Assembly (NCBI GenBank): GCA_937915045.1
Contig: CALDNM010000145.1
Location: 1-5,667, forward strand
Direction of reading: 5' to 3'
From: an uncultured Clostridia bacterium
GTDB taxonomy: Bacteria > Bacillota > Clostridia > Peptostreptococcales > Anaerovoracaceae
Length of the DNA stretch: 5,667 bases
The position numbers were made by a program, and so were the translations under genes. Numbering within the stretch: the first letter of the stretch is position 1; every line of letters starts with the position of its first letter. Of the stretch, positions 5,631 to 5,667 are shown in pieces. Below the pieces are notes generated by a model. The model was not told the origin of the DNA. It made no database searches and saw only the letters and a program-made list of their open reading frames with translations.

Positions 5631-5667
5631 AAAGGGTGGTTTGCTCCAGGGCTATAAGCCCTTGTTA
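5620..5667. mobile_element. Probable terminus of an IS200/IS605-like insertion
   Basis: The aldehyde dehydrogenase frame runs into two closely spaced perfect hairpins. ACCACCCTT/AAGGGTGGT (5620-5628 and 5632-5640, AAA loop) is followed by AGGGCT/AGCCCT (5648-5653 and 5657-5662, ATA loop). Subterminal hairpins without terminal inverted repeats are typical of IS200/IS605 elements, and the general layout resembles such ends in Clostridia. No transposase is visible because the window ends 48 bases in. The exact junction is uncertain, somewhere about 5616-5621. A plain intrinsic terminator is unlikely, since no T-run follows either stem. Confidence 0.55.

Noticed and set aside
5620..5662. Intrinsic terminator of a short aldehyde dehydrogenase-like gene
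   Set aside because: Neither hairpin is followed by a T-run, and the protein ends far short of any complete aldehyde dehydrogenase.
1..5667. CRISPR array, tRNA or rRNA genes
   Set aside because: No regularly spaced repeats, cloverleaf-like sequences or conserved ribosomal RNA segments were seen on either strand.

Overview
The window reads like the chromosome of an anaerobic, low-to-moderate GC Clostridia-type Firmicute. The evidence is AT-rich intergenic DNA, strong AGGAGG-type ribosome binding sites, sigma-A-like promoters, classic intrinsic terminators and an NfnAB-type ferredoxin/NADP(H) flavoenzyme pair. No genus is claimed.

Layout, left to right. Positions 1-25 hold the first codons of a minus-strand gene that runs off the left edge, with its RBS and a probable promoter. 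Positions 26-388 carry no convincing gene, but they contain a plus-strand promoter-like element, a 16-bp perfect palindrome and the strong terminator of the next gene. Positions 389-1756 (minus) encode a 455-residue radical SAM protein with a Cys-rich C-terminal part, started by GTG. Upstream of it, after a 178-bp AT-rich spacer, is a TetR-family regulator (1935-2510, minus) with its own well-formed promoter and a possible autoregulatory operator. Positions 2629-4014 and 4017-4907 (both minus) are a tightly coupled two-gene operon, nfnA then nfnB. It has a good promoter upstream and a terminator downstream. Positions 5208-5630 (plus, divergent from nfnA) are the N-terminal 137 or so codons of an aldehyde dehydrogenase with a good promoter and RBS. 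The gene is cut off by a sequence with two perfect hairpins that continues to the right edge.

How the genes fit together. NfnA and NfnB should form a cytoplasmic flavin/iron-sulfur complex exchanging electrons among NADH, NADPH and ferredoxin, a redox-balancing function of fermenters. The divergent aldehyde dehydrogenase would also have been an NAD(P)-linked redox enzyme. Its leader carries an inverted repeat whose half-sites look like those of the NADH sensor Rex, but with non-canonical spacing. The TetR regulator and the radical SAM gene look like a regulator-target pair; the radical SAM substrate is unknown.

The observation most worth checking is the broken aldehyde dehydrogenase. Its reading frame ends inside a paired-hairpin sequence that resembles an IS200/IS605-type element terminus. 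No clearly new multi-gene system is visible.
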